From positions 1 to 16,224 of the forward strand of contig DRKG01000457.1 in assembly GCA_011051855.1 (NCBI GenBank): DNA of 16,224 bases, written 5' to 3'. Under the pieces are notes generated by a model. The model was not told where the DNA came from, did no database searches, and saw only the letters and a list, made by a program, of their open reading frames with translations. A program made the position numbers and the translations under genes. Below, one piece after another: positions 7,308-14,327 of this stretch; position 1 is the first letter of the stretch, and each line of letters opens with the position of its first letter. The DNA is from a bacterium (GTDB lineage Bacteria; Planctomycetota; UBA1135; UBA2386).

Positions 7308-8795
7308 ATGCCCGCGCCGAGCAGTCGTGGCCTGACGGCGGCCGAACTCGGCCTCGCCGTCGCCGAGCTGCGCACGCTCTGCCCCACCACCGTGCGCGAC
7401 GCCGCCTGCCTGCTCGGCACCGGCGGACACGAGGACCTGCTGCTCGTGCTGCAAGCCGACGCGACGGCCGCCAAGGTGTTCGTGCACATCGCACTGGGCG
7501 GCACCCGGGCGCGCGTCACCACCACGTCGCGCCGCTTCGGGCGTGAACGCCGCGCCAGCGGGCCGGCCGCCGACGCGCTCGCGCGCGACCTGCGGGACGC
7601 GGTGTTGCGCGAACTGCTCCACCCCGCCGACGAACGGCGGTGCACATTCGTGTTCGCCGGGCCGGCCGGCGACCGCCGCCTCGAAGTCGAGTTGTTCGGC
7701 GCGCGCGGCCTGTGGGCGCTGTGCGCGGGGGACGGCACCATCCTGACGATGTCGCGCGCCATCGCAACCGCAGTGCGCACCCTGCACCGCGGCGACCGTT
7801 ACCGGCCACCGCCCCCGGCGCCAGCGCGCACGTCCCCGAATCCCGCGTGCGTGCGCTTCGCTGCACCGGTGCTCGCCGCGATCGACGGGCACTTCACCGC
7901 CCTCGACAAGCAGCAGGAACGCGCCGACAGCGAAGGCGCGGTGCGCCTCGCCGCGGAACGGGCGCAGCGCCGCGCCAGGCACAAGGCCGACGGGCTGCGG
8001 CGACAACTGTCGGACCCCGAGCGCGGCGACCGCCTGCGACGGACCGCCGACCTGATGCTGGCGTATGCCCACGACGTCCCGCGAGGTGCGCGCAGCATGG
8101 AGGTGCCGGCAATCGACGGCGACGGCACGACCACGATCGACCTCGACCCGAAGCGGCCGGTGGCGGCGCAGGCCAACGCGCTCTACGACAAAGCGCGCCG
8201 ACTCGACGACGGCCGTGAAGTGACCGCGCGCCGACTGTCCGAGGCCGACGCCGAACTCGCCGAACTGGAAGCGATCCTGACGCTGCTGCGCGCCGCCGAC
8301 GACGACCGCATCGAACGGGCGCGCGCTCGGCTACAGGCACTCGGGGTGCTGCCACAGACACCCGCAGGCAAGGCCGGGCACAAGCGCAACGACGTCAAGG
8401 TGCCGTTCCGCCGCTACACCTCCGCCGAGGGCTACCCGCTGTTCGTCGGCCGGAACAACCGCCAGAACGACCAACTGACGATGCGTTACGCCAACGGCAA
8501 CGACCTGTGGCTGCACGTCGGCGGCGGCCGGGCCGGATCGCACGTCGTCGTGCGGTTGCCGAAGAACAAGACCGCCAGCCTCGAAACCCTGCTCGACGCC
8601 GCGACCCTGGCCGTGCATTTCAGCAAGGCGCGCGGCGAACCGCGCATCGACGTGATCTACACGCAGCGCAAACACATCCGCAAGCCCAAGGGCCTGCCGC
8701 CGGGGGCCGTGGTGCCATCGCAGACCAGGACCGTGACGGTCGCGCACGACCCACAGCGGCTGCGCCGTCTGCTCGACGGGGCCGTGAACGACTGA
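7308..8795 (+). CDS. rqcH: NFACT family ribosome quality control protein (RqcH-like)
   Basis: RqcH binds split 50S subunits that carry stalled peptidyl-tRNA and recruits tRNA-Ala to add C-terminal alanine tails that mark the chain for degradation. This 495-residue protein has the expected order: an NFACT-N domain (about 10-170, opening with ELGLAVAELRTL and including RRLEVELFGARGLWALCAGDG), a coiled-coil middle section (about 185-345), and an NFACT-R domain (about 360-495). The last domain holds the best signature: FVGRNNRQNDQLTMR, then DLWLHVGGGRAGSHVVVRLP, then YTQRKHIRKPKGLPPGAV. It is shorter than the roughly 570 residues of Bacillus RqcH, mostly in the middle region. The conserved Asp-Arg pair of NFACT-N appears here as Asp108-Glu-Arg110 or Glu109-Arg110 (hand alignment). 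The gene starts 8 bp after ndk. Its stop is 14 bp from the convergent lipoprotein gene. Confidence 0.9.
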   Translation: MPAPSSRGLTAAELGLAVAELRTLCPTTVRDAACLLGTGGHEDLLLVLQADATAAKVFVHIALGGTRARVTTTSRRFGRERRASGPAADALARDLRDAVLRELLHPADERRCTFVFAGPAGDRRLEVELFGARGLWALCAGDGTILTMSRAIATAVRTLHRGDRYRPPPPAPARTSPNPACVRFAAPVLAAIDGHFTALDKQQERADSEGAVRLAAERAQRRARHKADGLRRQLSDPERGDRLRRTADLMLAYAHDVPRGARSMEVPAIDGDGTTTIDLDPKRPVAAQANALYDKARRLDDGREVTARRLSEADAELAELEAILTLLRAADDDRIERARARLQALGVLPQTPAGKAGHKRNDVKVPFRRYTSAEGYPLFVGRNNRQNDQLTMRYANGNDLWLHVGGGRAGSHVVVRLPKNKTASLETLLDAATLAVHFSKARGEPRIDVIYTQRKHIRKPKGLPPGAVVPSQTRTVTVAHDPQRLRRLLDGAVND

Positions 8796-8809
8796 AACCC
8801 GTCAGCGGC

Positions 8810-10021
8810 TCATCGTCCGAACAGCAGCACCGGCTCGTTGGCGTGCAGATCGTCCTCGGTGCCGAGCCGCCCGTCGGGGCCGGCGCTGATGGCGCGCCAG
8901 CGGTTCTTGCGCTCGCGCTGCAATACGTAGTCGCGACCCCACGGATCCGCGAACGGCCCCTGGAACGGCTTGCCGTCCGCCCCCTGCAAGGTCGCGAGCT
9001 CTCGCGCCGTCTTGGGCAGCGAATCGTCGCCGTGCACCGCTCGCCAAGCTGCCCCCTGCTTCGCCAAGCGCCGCAGTTCGAGCTTGCAGCGGCGCCGCCG
9101 CGCCAACTCGGCGGCGCGCTCGCGCGCGTTCGCCGGCGCCTTGCAGTCCCACGCCTGGAGCCACTCGTGGCCGACCTTCTCGAAGCCGAGGTCCTCGACC
9201 AGACGGCGCTCCATGTCCGAGAGGTGCGCGGCCCCGTAGTAGATGCCGATGCGCCGGTGCCCCTTGCCGAGCTCACGTTCGAGCACCTGCAGACACTTCT
9301 GGTTGCGCCCTTCGAGCAGCGTCGAGCCCTCGCCGCCGGCCGCGAGCATCTCCATCTGCTCGAGCTGCTGCGCGAACTGCACCCGCATGCGATGGCGCCC
9401 CTCGCCAGTGCGGAACGCCTCGACCAGATCGAGCTCCTCGGGCTTGCCGCCGGCGTTGCGCTCGGCCTGCTCGCGCTGGTAGTCCATGCCGTGCACCATC
9501 ATGTCGAACATGATCGACAGCAGGCTTTCACCGCGCTCGGCCATGCTCGCCTCGAATTCCTCGGGCGTCATGTCGGCGTGCACGAAGTTGGCCGCTTGGT
9601 AGTCGATCTCGTCGAGTTGGAAGGTCAGTTCGAGCCCGCTCTTCAGCGCGTTCTGCAGCATGCCGATCGGGTTGAACCCTTCCTGCACGCGGTTCGGCTT
9701 CGGCCGGTAATCCTCGGGGCCGACCAGTTCGTAGAGCAGCACGTCGCAGGTCGAGAACCGCTTGTTGAGTTGCTGGTAGCACACCCGATCGGCGATGTGC
9801 ACGGCCCCGTAGAAGATCACCTTCACCGAACCCTTCTGGTAGGTCGTGATCGCGGTATCGAGGTGGCCGCCATCGCCGACCTTGACGAAGCGCACGAAGT
9901 CGCTGGGCACTTGGTGCGGATCGTCGCTCGGCGCCTTCGTCCAGGTCTCGGGGGGCTCCTGCGCGCATGCGGCGACCAACAAGAACCCCAATGCCAACGA
10001 CGTCTGCGGAACGAATCGCAT
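8810..10021 (-). CDS. Lipoprotein with TraB/GumN-type domain fused to a GspG-like pseudopilin domain
   Basis: A 403-residue lipoprotein: MRFVPQTSLALGFLLVAAC gives a good lipobox (VAAC) with lipidated Cys19. Residues about 65-290 resemble the TraB/GumN (TIKI, ChaN-like) fold, which has two GxxH motifs: VIFYGAVHIAD (GAVH, 72-75) followed by VLLYELVG with Glu98, and later IGIYYGAAHLSD (GAAH, 263-266). Members include metal-dependent proteases and proteins of unknown function. Residues about 300-391 look like the soluble part of a type II secretion major pseudopilin without its N-terminal membrane helix. The signs are a helix, then LPKTARELATL, then FADPWGRDYVL, then SAGPDGRLGTEDDL, which matches the GspG Ca-binding end. 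The combination is unusual. It lies 78 bp downstream of the glycosyltransferase gene on the same strand. The substrate is unknown. Confidence 0.85.
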   Translation of the reverse strand: MRFVPQTSLALGFLLVAACAQEPPETWTKAPSDDPHQVPSDFVRFVKVGDGGHLDTAITTYQKGSVKVIFYGAVHIADRVCYQQLNKRFSTCDVLLYELVGPEDYRPKPNRVQEGFNPIGMLQNALKSGLELTFQLDEIDYQAANFVHADMTPEEFEASMAERGESLLSIMFDMMVHGMDYQREQAERNAGGKPEELDLVEAFRTGEGRHRMRVQFAQQLEQMEMLAAGGEGSTLLEGRNQKCLQVLERELGKGHRRIGIYYGAAHLSDMERRLVEDLGFEKVGHEWLQAWDCKAPANARERAAELARRRRCKLELRRLAKQGAAWRAVHGDDSLPKTARELATLQGADGKPFQGPFADPWGRDYVLQRERKNRWRAISAGPDGRLGTEDDLHANEPVLLFGR

Positions 10022-10099
10022 CCGCCCATCATCGACCGCAGCACGCCACCTCGCAAGGCGAAGCGCGCCCGACCGGTGGCAGCGCCCGCTCGCGCCGAT

Positions 10100-11686
10100 T
10101 CAATCTCTCGGCAGGTAGACGTAGATGCTGGCGTCCTTCGGACCGATCCAGCACGGCAGGCGCAGGGCCAGTTCGAAGTCGCGTTCGAGCACGGCCAGCA
10201 CGTCGGCACCACCGCGTTCCTCCACGAGCTCGGGCCGGCTGATCATCACCGCGAACAGACGATCACCGCGTTCGGCGCCGGCGAGGTGCCATTGCAGATG
10301 CGCTTCTGCACCCGGAGCGTGAAAACGCTCCCCTTCGTGGTTGTGGCCGTCGGCCATCATCCAGGAGACGGTCGCGTGCACCTCGACGTTCGGCCGCGGG
10401 TCGTGTTCCGACTGGAACCAGTGCTTGCGGCGCAGGTAGTAAAGCACGGTCGGGTGGCTGGTCGTCAACACCCGGAGGCCGCTGCGACCGCGAGTGATGG
10501 CCGCTTGGTCGACGAACTGCGCGGCCTCGCGCCAACGCGCCCGCTGACCGTGCTGGCTGCCGAAGTAGTCCACCGTCATGACGACGTAGTCGGTCATCAG
10601 CAGTGCCGGCAACAGCAGCGCCGCGGTGAGGCCGGCGCGCCGCAGCGCGACGTCGGCGGTCGCCGCCGCACGCCAGCCGGCCCGTGCGACTTCGGCCACC
10701 AACAAACCCACCGACCACACCACCACCGGCAGGGTGCAGATGCCGTAGCGCGCGGTGACCAGCGCCACCTGGCCGCCGACCGACACCATCACCGCCATCG
10801 GCACCAACAACAGGCAGCCCAGCAGCAGCGCGCGTTCCCGACCGAGCGCGCGCGGCGCGAGCAGCAGCGCGAGGCCGGCGGCCAGCAGCGTCGACGGCCG
10901 GAAGAAGTAGGCGACCGTCTCGAACACATGCGGCAGCGATGGCTTGGCCTTCGCCCCGAAGAAACCCTCGAAGCCGAGATGGTCCCGGATCCACCCGGGC
11001 AGTGGCCACACCACGAACGCCGCGATCAACAGCACCGGCCACCAACGCAGGCGCTCGCCGCGGCCGGTCGCCCAGCGCACGAGAAGGTAGCCACCGAACG
11101 CCACCGCCAACATGCCCGCCGTCGGGTGGCTGCCGACCCCGAGCAAGAGCCACCAGAACGCCAGCAGCAGGTCACGGACGCGCCGCGACCCGAGCCACAC
11201 GTGCGCCCGATGGATCGCCAGCGTCGACAGCAGGATCACGACCACGTAGCCGCGCGCGTTCTGGCTCCAGAACAGATGCCACGGATGGAACGCGAGCAAC
11301 CCCGCGGCGAGCACCGCGGGCCCCGCACCGACCAGCCTGCGGCCGCAGATCGCGACCACCGGGATGGTCACGATCCCCGCCAACGCGAACGGCAGCCGCA
11401 TCGACCACTCGTCGTAGCCGAGCACGCCAGCGCCGTAGAGCAAGCGCAGCAGCAGGAACGTCAACCCGTACTTGACGCGGTCGGTGGCGAGGAACCCGTT
11501 TTCGCCCGACAACGGCATCGTCGCATCGCGCCAAGTGTGCGCCTCGTCGACCCACAGGGACCAGTCGCCGAGGCAGCTCATGCGCACGGCGGCCCCGAGC
11601 ACCGTGACCGCCGCGATCGCGGCCAGGTGCCGGCGGGAGAACGGGCCGGGCCGGAAGGTCGTGGCGGACGCGGACTGGGCTGGCAT
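10100..11686 (-). CDS. GT-C type integral membrane glycosyltransferase (GT39/ArnT-like)
   Basis: A 528-residue polytopic membrane protein. The first membrane helix (about 20-36) is followed by SLWVDEAHTW, which places the Asp47-Glu48 pair in the first outer loop. This acidic pair is the catalytic hallmark of GT-C enzymes such as PMT and ArnT, which use lipid-phosphate sugars. About nine or ten further hydrophobic helices run to residue 400; FHPWHLFWSQNARGYVVVIL and the TARYGICTLPVVVW segment are typical of this superfamily. A soluble C-terminal domain (about 410-528) contains VLTTSHPTVLYYLRRKHW. It probably transfers a sugar to a protein, lipid or glycan on the outer face of the membrane; donor and acceptor cannot be told. 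The frame is open upstream to 12043, but that part is antisense to the next gene and lacks membrane segments. The ATG at 11686 is chosen; no clear ribosome binding site is seen. Confidence 0.85.
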   Translation of the reverse strand: MPAQSASATTFRPGPFSRRHLAAIAAVTVLGAAVRMSCLGDWSLWVDEAHTWRDATMPLSGENGFLATDRVKYGLTFLLLRLLYGAGVLGYDEWSMRLPFALAGIVTIPVVAICGRRLVGAGPAVLAAGLLAFHPWHLFWSQNARGYVVVILLSTLAIHRAHVWLGSRRVRDLLLAFWWLLLGVGSHPTAGMLAVAFGGYLLVRWATGRGERLRWWPVLLIAAFVVWPLPGWIRDHLGFEGFFGAKAKPSLPHVFETVAYFFRPSTLLAAGLALLLAPRALGRERALLLGCLLLVPMAVMVSVGGQVALVTARYGICTLPVVVWSVGLLVAEVARAGWRAAATADVALRRAGLTAALLLPALLMTDYVVMTVDYFGSQHGQRARWREAAQFVDQAAITRGRSGLRVLTTSHPTVLYYLRRKHWFQSEHDPRPNVEVHATVSWMMADGHNHEGERFHAPGAEAHLQWHLAGAERGDRLFAVMISRPELVEERGGADVLAVLERDFELALRLPCWIGPKDASIYVYLPRD

Positions 11687-11822
11687 CGACCGGGGCAGGC
11701 TATGCGCCCGCACGCGCGGAGCAAACGCGGAACTGGCGAAGCACCGAACCAGCGCGGCGCCACCGGGTCGTTTTCGCAGCGCCCCCTGGGCGCGGCGGGC
11801 TCCTGCCGGCACGCTAGTAGCA
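11687..11822. promoter_or_regulatory. Divergent intergenic region, probable promoter area
   Basis: This 136-base gap separates the divergent starts of the glycosyltransferase and the secreted repeat protein, so it should contain promoters in both directions. No convincing -35/-10 pair was recognised. A perfect 6-bp stem with a 3-base loop (GCGCCC, CCT, GGGCGC) lies at 11779-11793, about 30 bases before the + strand start. In sequence this GC-rich it may be chance. Confidence 0.35.
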
Positions 11823-13643
11823 ATGCTCACTCGCAAAGCATGCTTTCTGGTTGCGGCGCTACTGCCGGTGCTCGTCACGCCGGCGACCGCACAGGGACCG
11901 GCGCGCGCAGTCGCGCGCGAGGCGATCGTCGACGGCTTCAGCACCGAGTCCGGCGGCTTCCTGCTGGCGATCCCCGGAGTCGCCGACGACTTCGTGCTGT
12001 TCGCCGACGGCCAATGGCACAGCGACGGCAACGGCACCGCCACGCTGACGGCCTGGGTGCACCAGGAGTCGGCGTTCGACCGCGCATTCTTCCTCGAACT
12101 GCTGTTCCAGCAGCCGGTCTCACCCGGCGACCCGAACTACCCGCCGGCCGGAGCACCGATCGCAACCCTGCAGCCGGCGGCCTACGCCCCGACGGGTCCG
12201 GTCGACCCGAGCACGTTCGTCTACTACGCGCAAGTCAGCGGCACGATGACCGGGTTGCGTGCCTTCGATGGCGCGCGCATCGACGTCAGCAACGCCACAC
12301 CGGCGCAGCTCGGCGTCGGCGCCAACAACAAGAACGTCGGCAACGGCCTCCTGCTCGACCTGACGCTGACCGTGCAGCAGCCGCCGCTCGCAGCCAGCTT
12401 CACGCCATCCGGCCCGCTGCAACTGCGTGCCGACCTGCTGCCGTCCCTGCCGCACTGCGCGACCCACGTCGACGGCGACCCCGCCTTCCTCGGCGGCACT
12501 CCGGTGCGCATCGGACTCGACCTTCCCGGGGTCGCGAGCGACTACCTGTTCCTGCCGTCGGCGACGTGGGTCGAGGCCGACGACGGCACGGCATCGCTGA
12601 ACGGCACGCTGCGCAGCCAATCCGACCACCGCGACGCCTGGCAGATCGACCTGCAGTTCACCGGCCGCATCGACCCGGGCGACCCGAGCCACCCGCCGGC
12701 CGGCTCGCCGGTGCAACTGTTGCTGCCGGGCTCCTACGCCGCGCAGGGCGGCCCCGTGGATCCCGACCATTGGCGCTACTACACCGCCGTCACCGGCGCG
12801 CTCACCGGCCGCGACGACAACTCCGGCGGCCTCGTGCAGGTGTCCCAGGCAAACCCATTCCAGCTCGGCGTCGGCGCGCAGAACGGCAACCTGTATTTCG
12901 GCATGAGCGGCGATCTGGCGGTGACCGTCGCGCAGCAACCGACCGGCCGCACGATCGCGCCGACCGGCGGCGCCGAACTGCGCGCGACGTTGGCGACCAG
13001 TTGCGTGCTGCCGCCGCCGCAGGTGGCGACCGGCGACAACCAGACGGTCGACAACGTCACCAACTCGGTGTTGACGTTCACCGGCCAGGATCTCGGCTTC
13101 GTCGAACAAGCGGCGATCGGCAACACCATCGTCGGGCTCGACGAACGCCAGTGGCTCGACGGCTTCGTGCGCATCGTCGACCACGGCACCCTCGAGTTGT
13201 CGATTCCGCAGGGCATACCGGCCGGCTCCTACCCGCTGGCATTCTTGAACCCGACGCGCATCAGCAACCCGCTGACGCTGCACGTGCAGGAGCCGACGAC
13301 CCCGACGATGGCCACCGAACCCGATCGACTCGTCGGGGAGCCCCAGCACTGGATCACCCACGGCGGTTCCGTCGCCCCGCCGATGCTCGCACTGGTCGTG
13401 CTGAGCACGTCGAACCAGCCGAGCACCGCGCCGGGCATCGTCAGCCTGCAGATCGGCAACCAGTTCGCCGAGACGTTGTTGTTCGGGTTCGCCCTCCAGG
13501 ATCCGCTCAGCAACCTGTCGGTGGTGACGTTGCCACAGGTGCCTGCGGCGTTCGGCGGCGGCACGATCCATTCGCAGGTGGTGCTGTTCGACGGCACCCA
13601 GTTCCCGCTGCAACCGACCAACGCGGCGAGCACGACCTACTGA
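11823..13643 (+). CDS. Secreted protein with a duplicated domain of about 160 residues, TIG-like and C-terminal domains
   Basis: A 606-residue protein with a clear signal peptide (MLTRKACFLVAALLPVLVTPATAQ). Two copies of one domain follow, at about 46-205 and 226-390. Both contain, in the same order, PGVA-D-(F/Y)-x-F, a W-then-DGTA-L segment, PGDPxxPPAG, GPVDP, YY..V(S/T)G..TG, QLGVGA-x-N and a closing beta strand with VxQQP. This predicts beta-rich, probably extracellular domains. Residues about 403-490 resemble an IPT/TIG immunoglobulin-like domain (VLTFTGQDLGFVEQAAIG, then ELSIPQGIPAGSYPLAF, then SNPLTLHV). Residues 500-606 form another beta-rich domain ending FPLQPTNAASTTY, without a recognisable membrane or LPXTG-type anchor. 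No catalytic motif was seen; a binding or surface role is inferred. The frame is open upstream to 11472, but only as antisense of the glycosyltransferase gene. The stop overlaps the stop of the convergent sigma fragment by 7 bp. Confidence 0.82.
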   Translation: MLTRKACFLVAALLPVLVTPATAQGPARAVAREAIVDGFSTESGGFLLAIPGVADDFVLFADGQWHSDGNGTATLTAWVHQESAFDRAFFLELLFQQPVSPGDPNYPPAGAPIATLQPAAYAPTGPVDPSTFVYYAQVSGTMTGLRAFDGARIDVSNATPAQLGVGANNKNVGNGLLLDLTLTVQQPPLAASFTPSGPLQLRADLLPSLPHCATHVDGDPAFLGGTPVRIGLDLPGVASDYLFLPSATWVEADDGTASLNGTLRSQSDHRDAWQIDLQFTGRIDPGDPSHPPAGSPVQLLLPGSYAAQGGPVDPDHWRYYTAVTGALTGRDDNSGGLVQVSQANPFQLGVGAQNGNLYFGMSGDLAVTVAQQPTGRTIAPTGGAELRATLATSCVLPPPQVATGDNQTVDNVTNSVLTFTGQDLGFVEQAAIGNTIVGLDERQWLDGFVRIVDHGTLELSIPQGIPAGSYPLAFLNPTRISNPLTLHVQEPTTPTMATEPDRLVGEPQHWITHGGSVAPPMLALVVLSTSNQPSTAPGIVSLQIGNQFAETLLFGFALQDPLSNLSVVTLPQVPAAFGGGTIHSQVVLFDGTQFPLQPTNAASTTY

Positions 13644-14104
13644 CTCGCAAGTGCCGCCGGCCTCTCGGCGGGAGCTTCCTCGTCGCGATCCTCGAGGCCC
13701 CGGCATTCGGCCACCGCTGACGAGGCGTTCGACGCAGGCGCAGCGCAACCCCGGCCGGGACTCGTCCGAGGTCGAAGGAACCGTCGACGTCGGTGCGCGC
13801 ACGGCACGGCGGCTGGAGGCGGTTCCCGCAGGAGACGCGGCAGGGTCGATGCCGCCACCGCAAAGCCTCGCTGCTGCAAAGCCGCACGCAGCCGCTGCAA
13901 CGCATGTCGCACGCGTTCGCGCACCGTCGGCGCCGACAGTGCGAGCGCCGAACCGATCGCCTGCAAGGTCCACTCGTCTTGCAGGTGCAAGGCGAGCGGC
14001 GAACGCAGCTCTTGGGGCAGTGCGGCGATCGAGCCCTGCAGCGCCGCAACCAGGTCGTCGGTCTCGGCTTGGCTGCACGGATCGGGCTCGGTGCGGGTCG
14101 GCAT
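13637..14104 (-). CDS. Sigma-70 region 4 (ECF-type) protein, probably a truncated or decaying sigma factor
   Basis: The 155-residue frame contains a good ECF sigma region 4 at about residues 20-80: AALPQELRSPLALHLQDEWT, then LQAIGSALALSAPTVRERV, then RHALQRLRAALQQRG. This is the helix-turn-helix that contacts the -35 element. The region 2 needed for core RNA polymerase and -10 binding is absent from this frame. The ATG at 14104 has a good GAGGAG ribosome binding site, so the frame may still be translated. After about residue 95 the sequence turns into Arg/Pro/Ala/Ser-rich material without protein-like pattern, suggesting the end is out of frame. Region 2-like residues lie just upstream, and a carboxypeptidase-regulatory-like piece lies downstream, both in another frame. 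It may be a pseudogene, or a small DNA-binding protein with region 4 only. Its stop is interleaved with that of the convergent secreted-protein gene. Confidence 0.5.
   Translation of the reverse strand: MPTRTEPDPCSQAETDDLVAALQGSIAALPQELRSPLALHLQDEWTLQAIGSALALSAPTVRERVRHALQRLRAALQQRGFAVAASTLPRLLREPPPAAVPCAHRRRRFLRPRTSPGRGCAAPASNASSAVAECRGLEDRDEEAPAERPAALASQ
13642..13803 (-). pseudogene. Fragment resembling a carboxypeptidase-regulatory-like domain, in a different frame from the sigma piece
   Basis: In the frame one base away from the sigma region 4 frame, the 54 codons read RARTDVDGSFDLGRVPAGVA followed by LRLRR, and end LPPRGRRHLRV. This matches the usual pattern T-D-x-D-G-x-F-x-L-x-x-V-P-A-G of carboxypeptidase-regulatory (CNA-B-like) beta-sandwich domains. 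There is no start codon of its own and no signal peptide. It is best read as the remnant of a longer protein joined to the sigma gene by deletion or frameshift. The match is short and was judged by eye. Confidence 0.35.
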
Positions 14105-14110
14105 GGCGTT

Positions 14111-14116
14111 CTCCTC
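14111..14116 (-). promoter_or_regulatory. Shine-Dalgarno sequence before the sigma region 4 frame
   Basis: GAGGAG on the minus strand, 6 bases before the ATG at 14104. It is the best ribosome binding site in the window. It argues that the region 4 frame could be translated separately, or that the sequence is a chance match inside a decayed gene. Confidence 0.4.
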
Positions 14117-14223
14117 GTAGCGGTGACGATGTCGGCTGCAGCGGCCTCATCCGCAGTGACGCGCATCGCACTGCGGATGATGGCCTGATGGTGCTCGCGC
14201 ACCAGCCGTTCGAACAGTCCCTC
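14116..14223 (-). pseudogene. Possible sigma factor region 2 N-terminal remnant
   Basis: A frame one base away from the region 4 frame reads EGLFERLVREHHQAIIRSAM followed by RVTADEAAAADIVTAT. This resembles the start of ECF sigma region 2, where a helix is followed by 'GD-x-x-x-AEDLxQET'. A GTG at 14202 could start it, and an in-frame TGA lies a few codons upstream of 14223. The central part of region 2 (core-binding and -10-recognition helices, normally some 50 further residues) is missing before region 4 begins. The likeness is suggestive only. Confidence 0.3.
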
Positions 14224-14291
14224 GGTCGGTCGGGTCGTCGGCTCGCTCCAGCGCTCCTGTCGGGGCCCTCATGGAGAACCGGCCGCGGGCA

Positions 14292-14308
14292 GGATTCCGG
14301 CGGAATCC
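14292..14308 (-). terminator. Hairpin downstream of radC
   Basis: A perfect 7-bp inverted repeat (GGATTCC and GGAATCC) with a 3-base loop starts about 20 bases beyond the radC stop. There is no T-tract after it, so if it ends transcription it would not be as a classical intrinsic terminator; it could also protect the mRNA 3' end. The rest of the gap between radC and the sigma fragment shows nothing recognisable. Confidence 0.35.
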
Positions 14309-14327
14309 GACCCGGCGGACGGCGGCA

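Noticed and set aside
11779..11793. Small perfect hairpin upstream of the secreted-protein gene as a riboswitch or attenuator
   Set aside because: A 6-bp GC stem is common by chance in this composition, and no riboswitch core or terminator partner is present.
11687..12043. Upstream extension of the glycosyltransferase frame
   Set aside because: The added 119 residues have no membrane segment and are antisense to the signal peptide and first repeat of the secreted protein.
8507..13720. A continuous 1737-codon open frame on the + strand
   Set aside because: It runs antisense through the TraB lipoprotein and glycosyltransferase genes and out of frame through the secreted-protein gene. Its translation is Arg/Pro/Ala/Gln-rich without domains; long empty frames are expected at this GC content.
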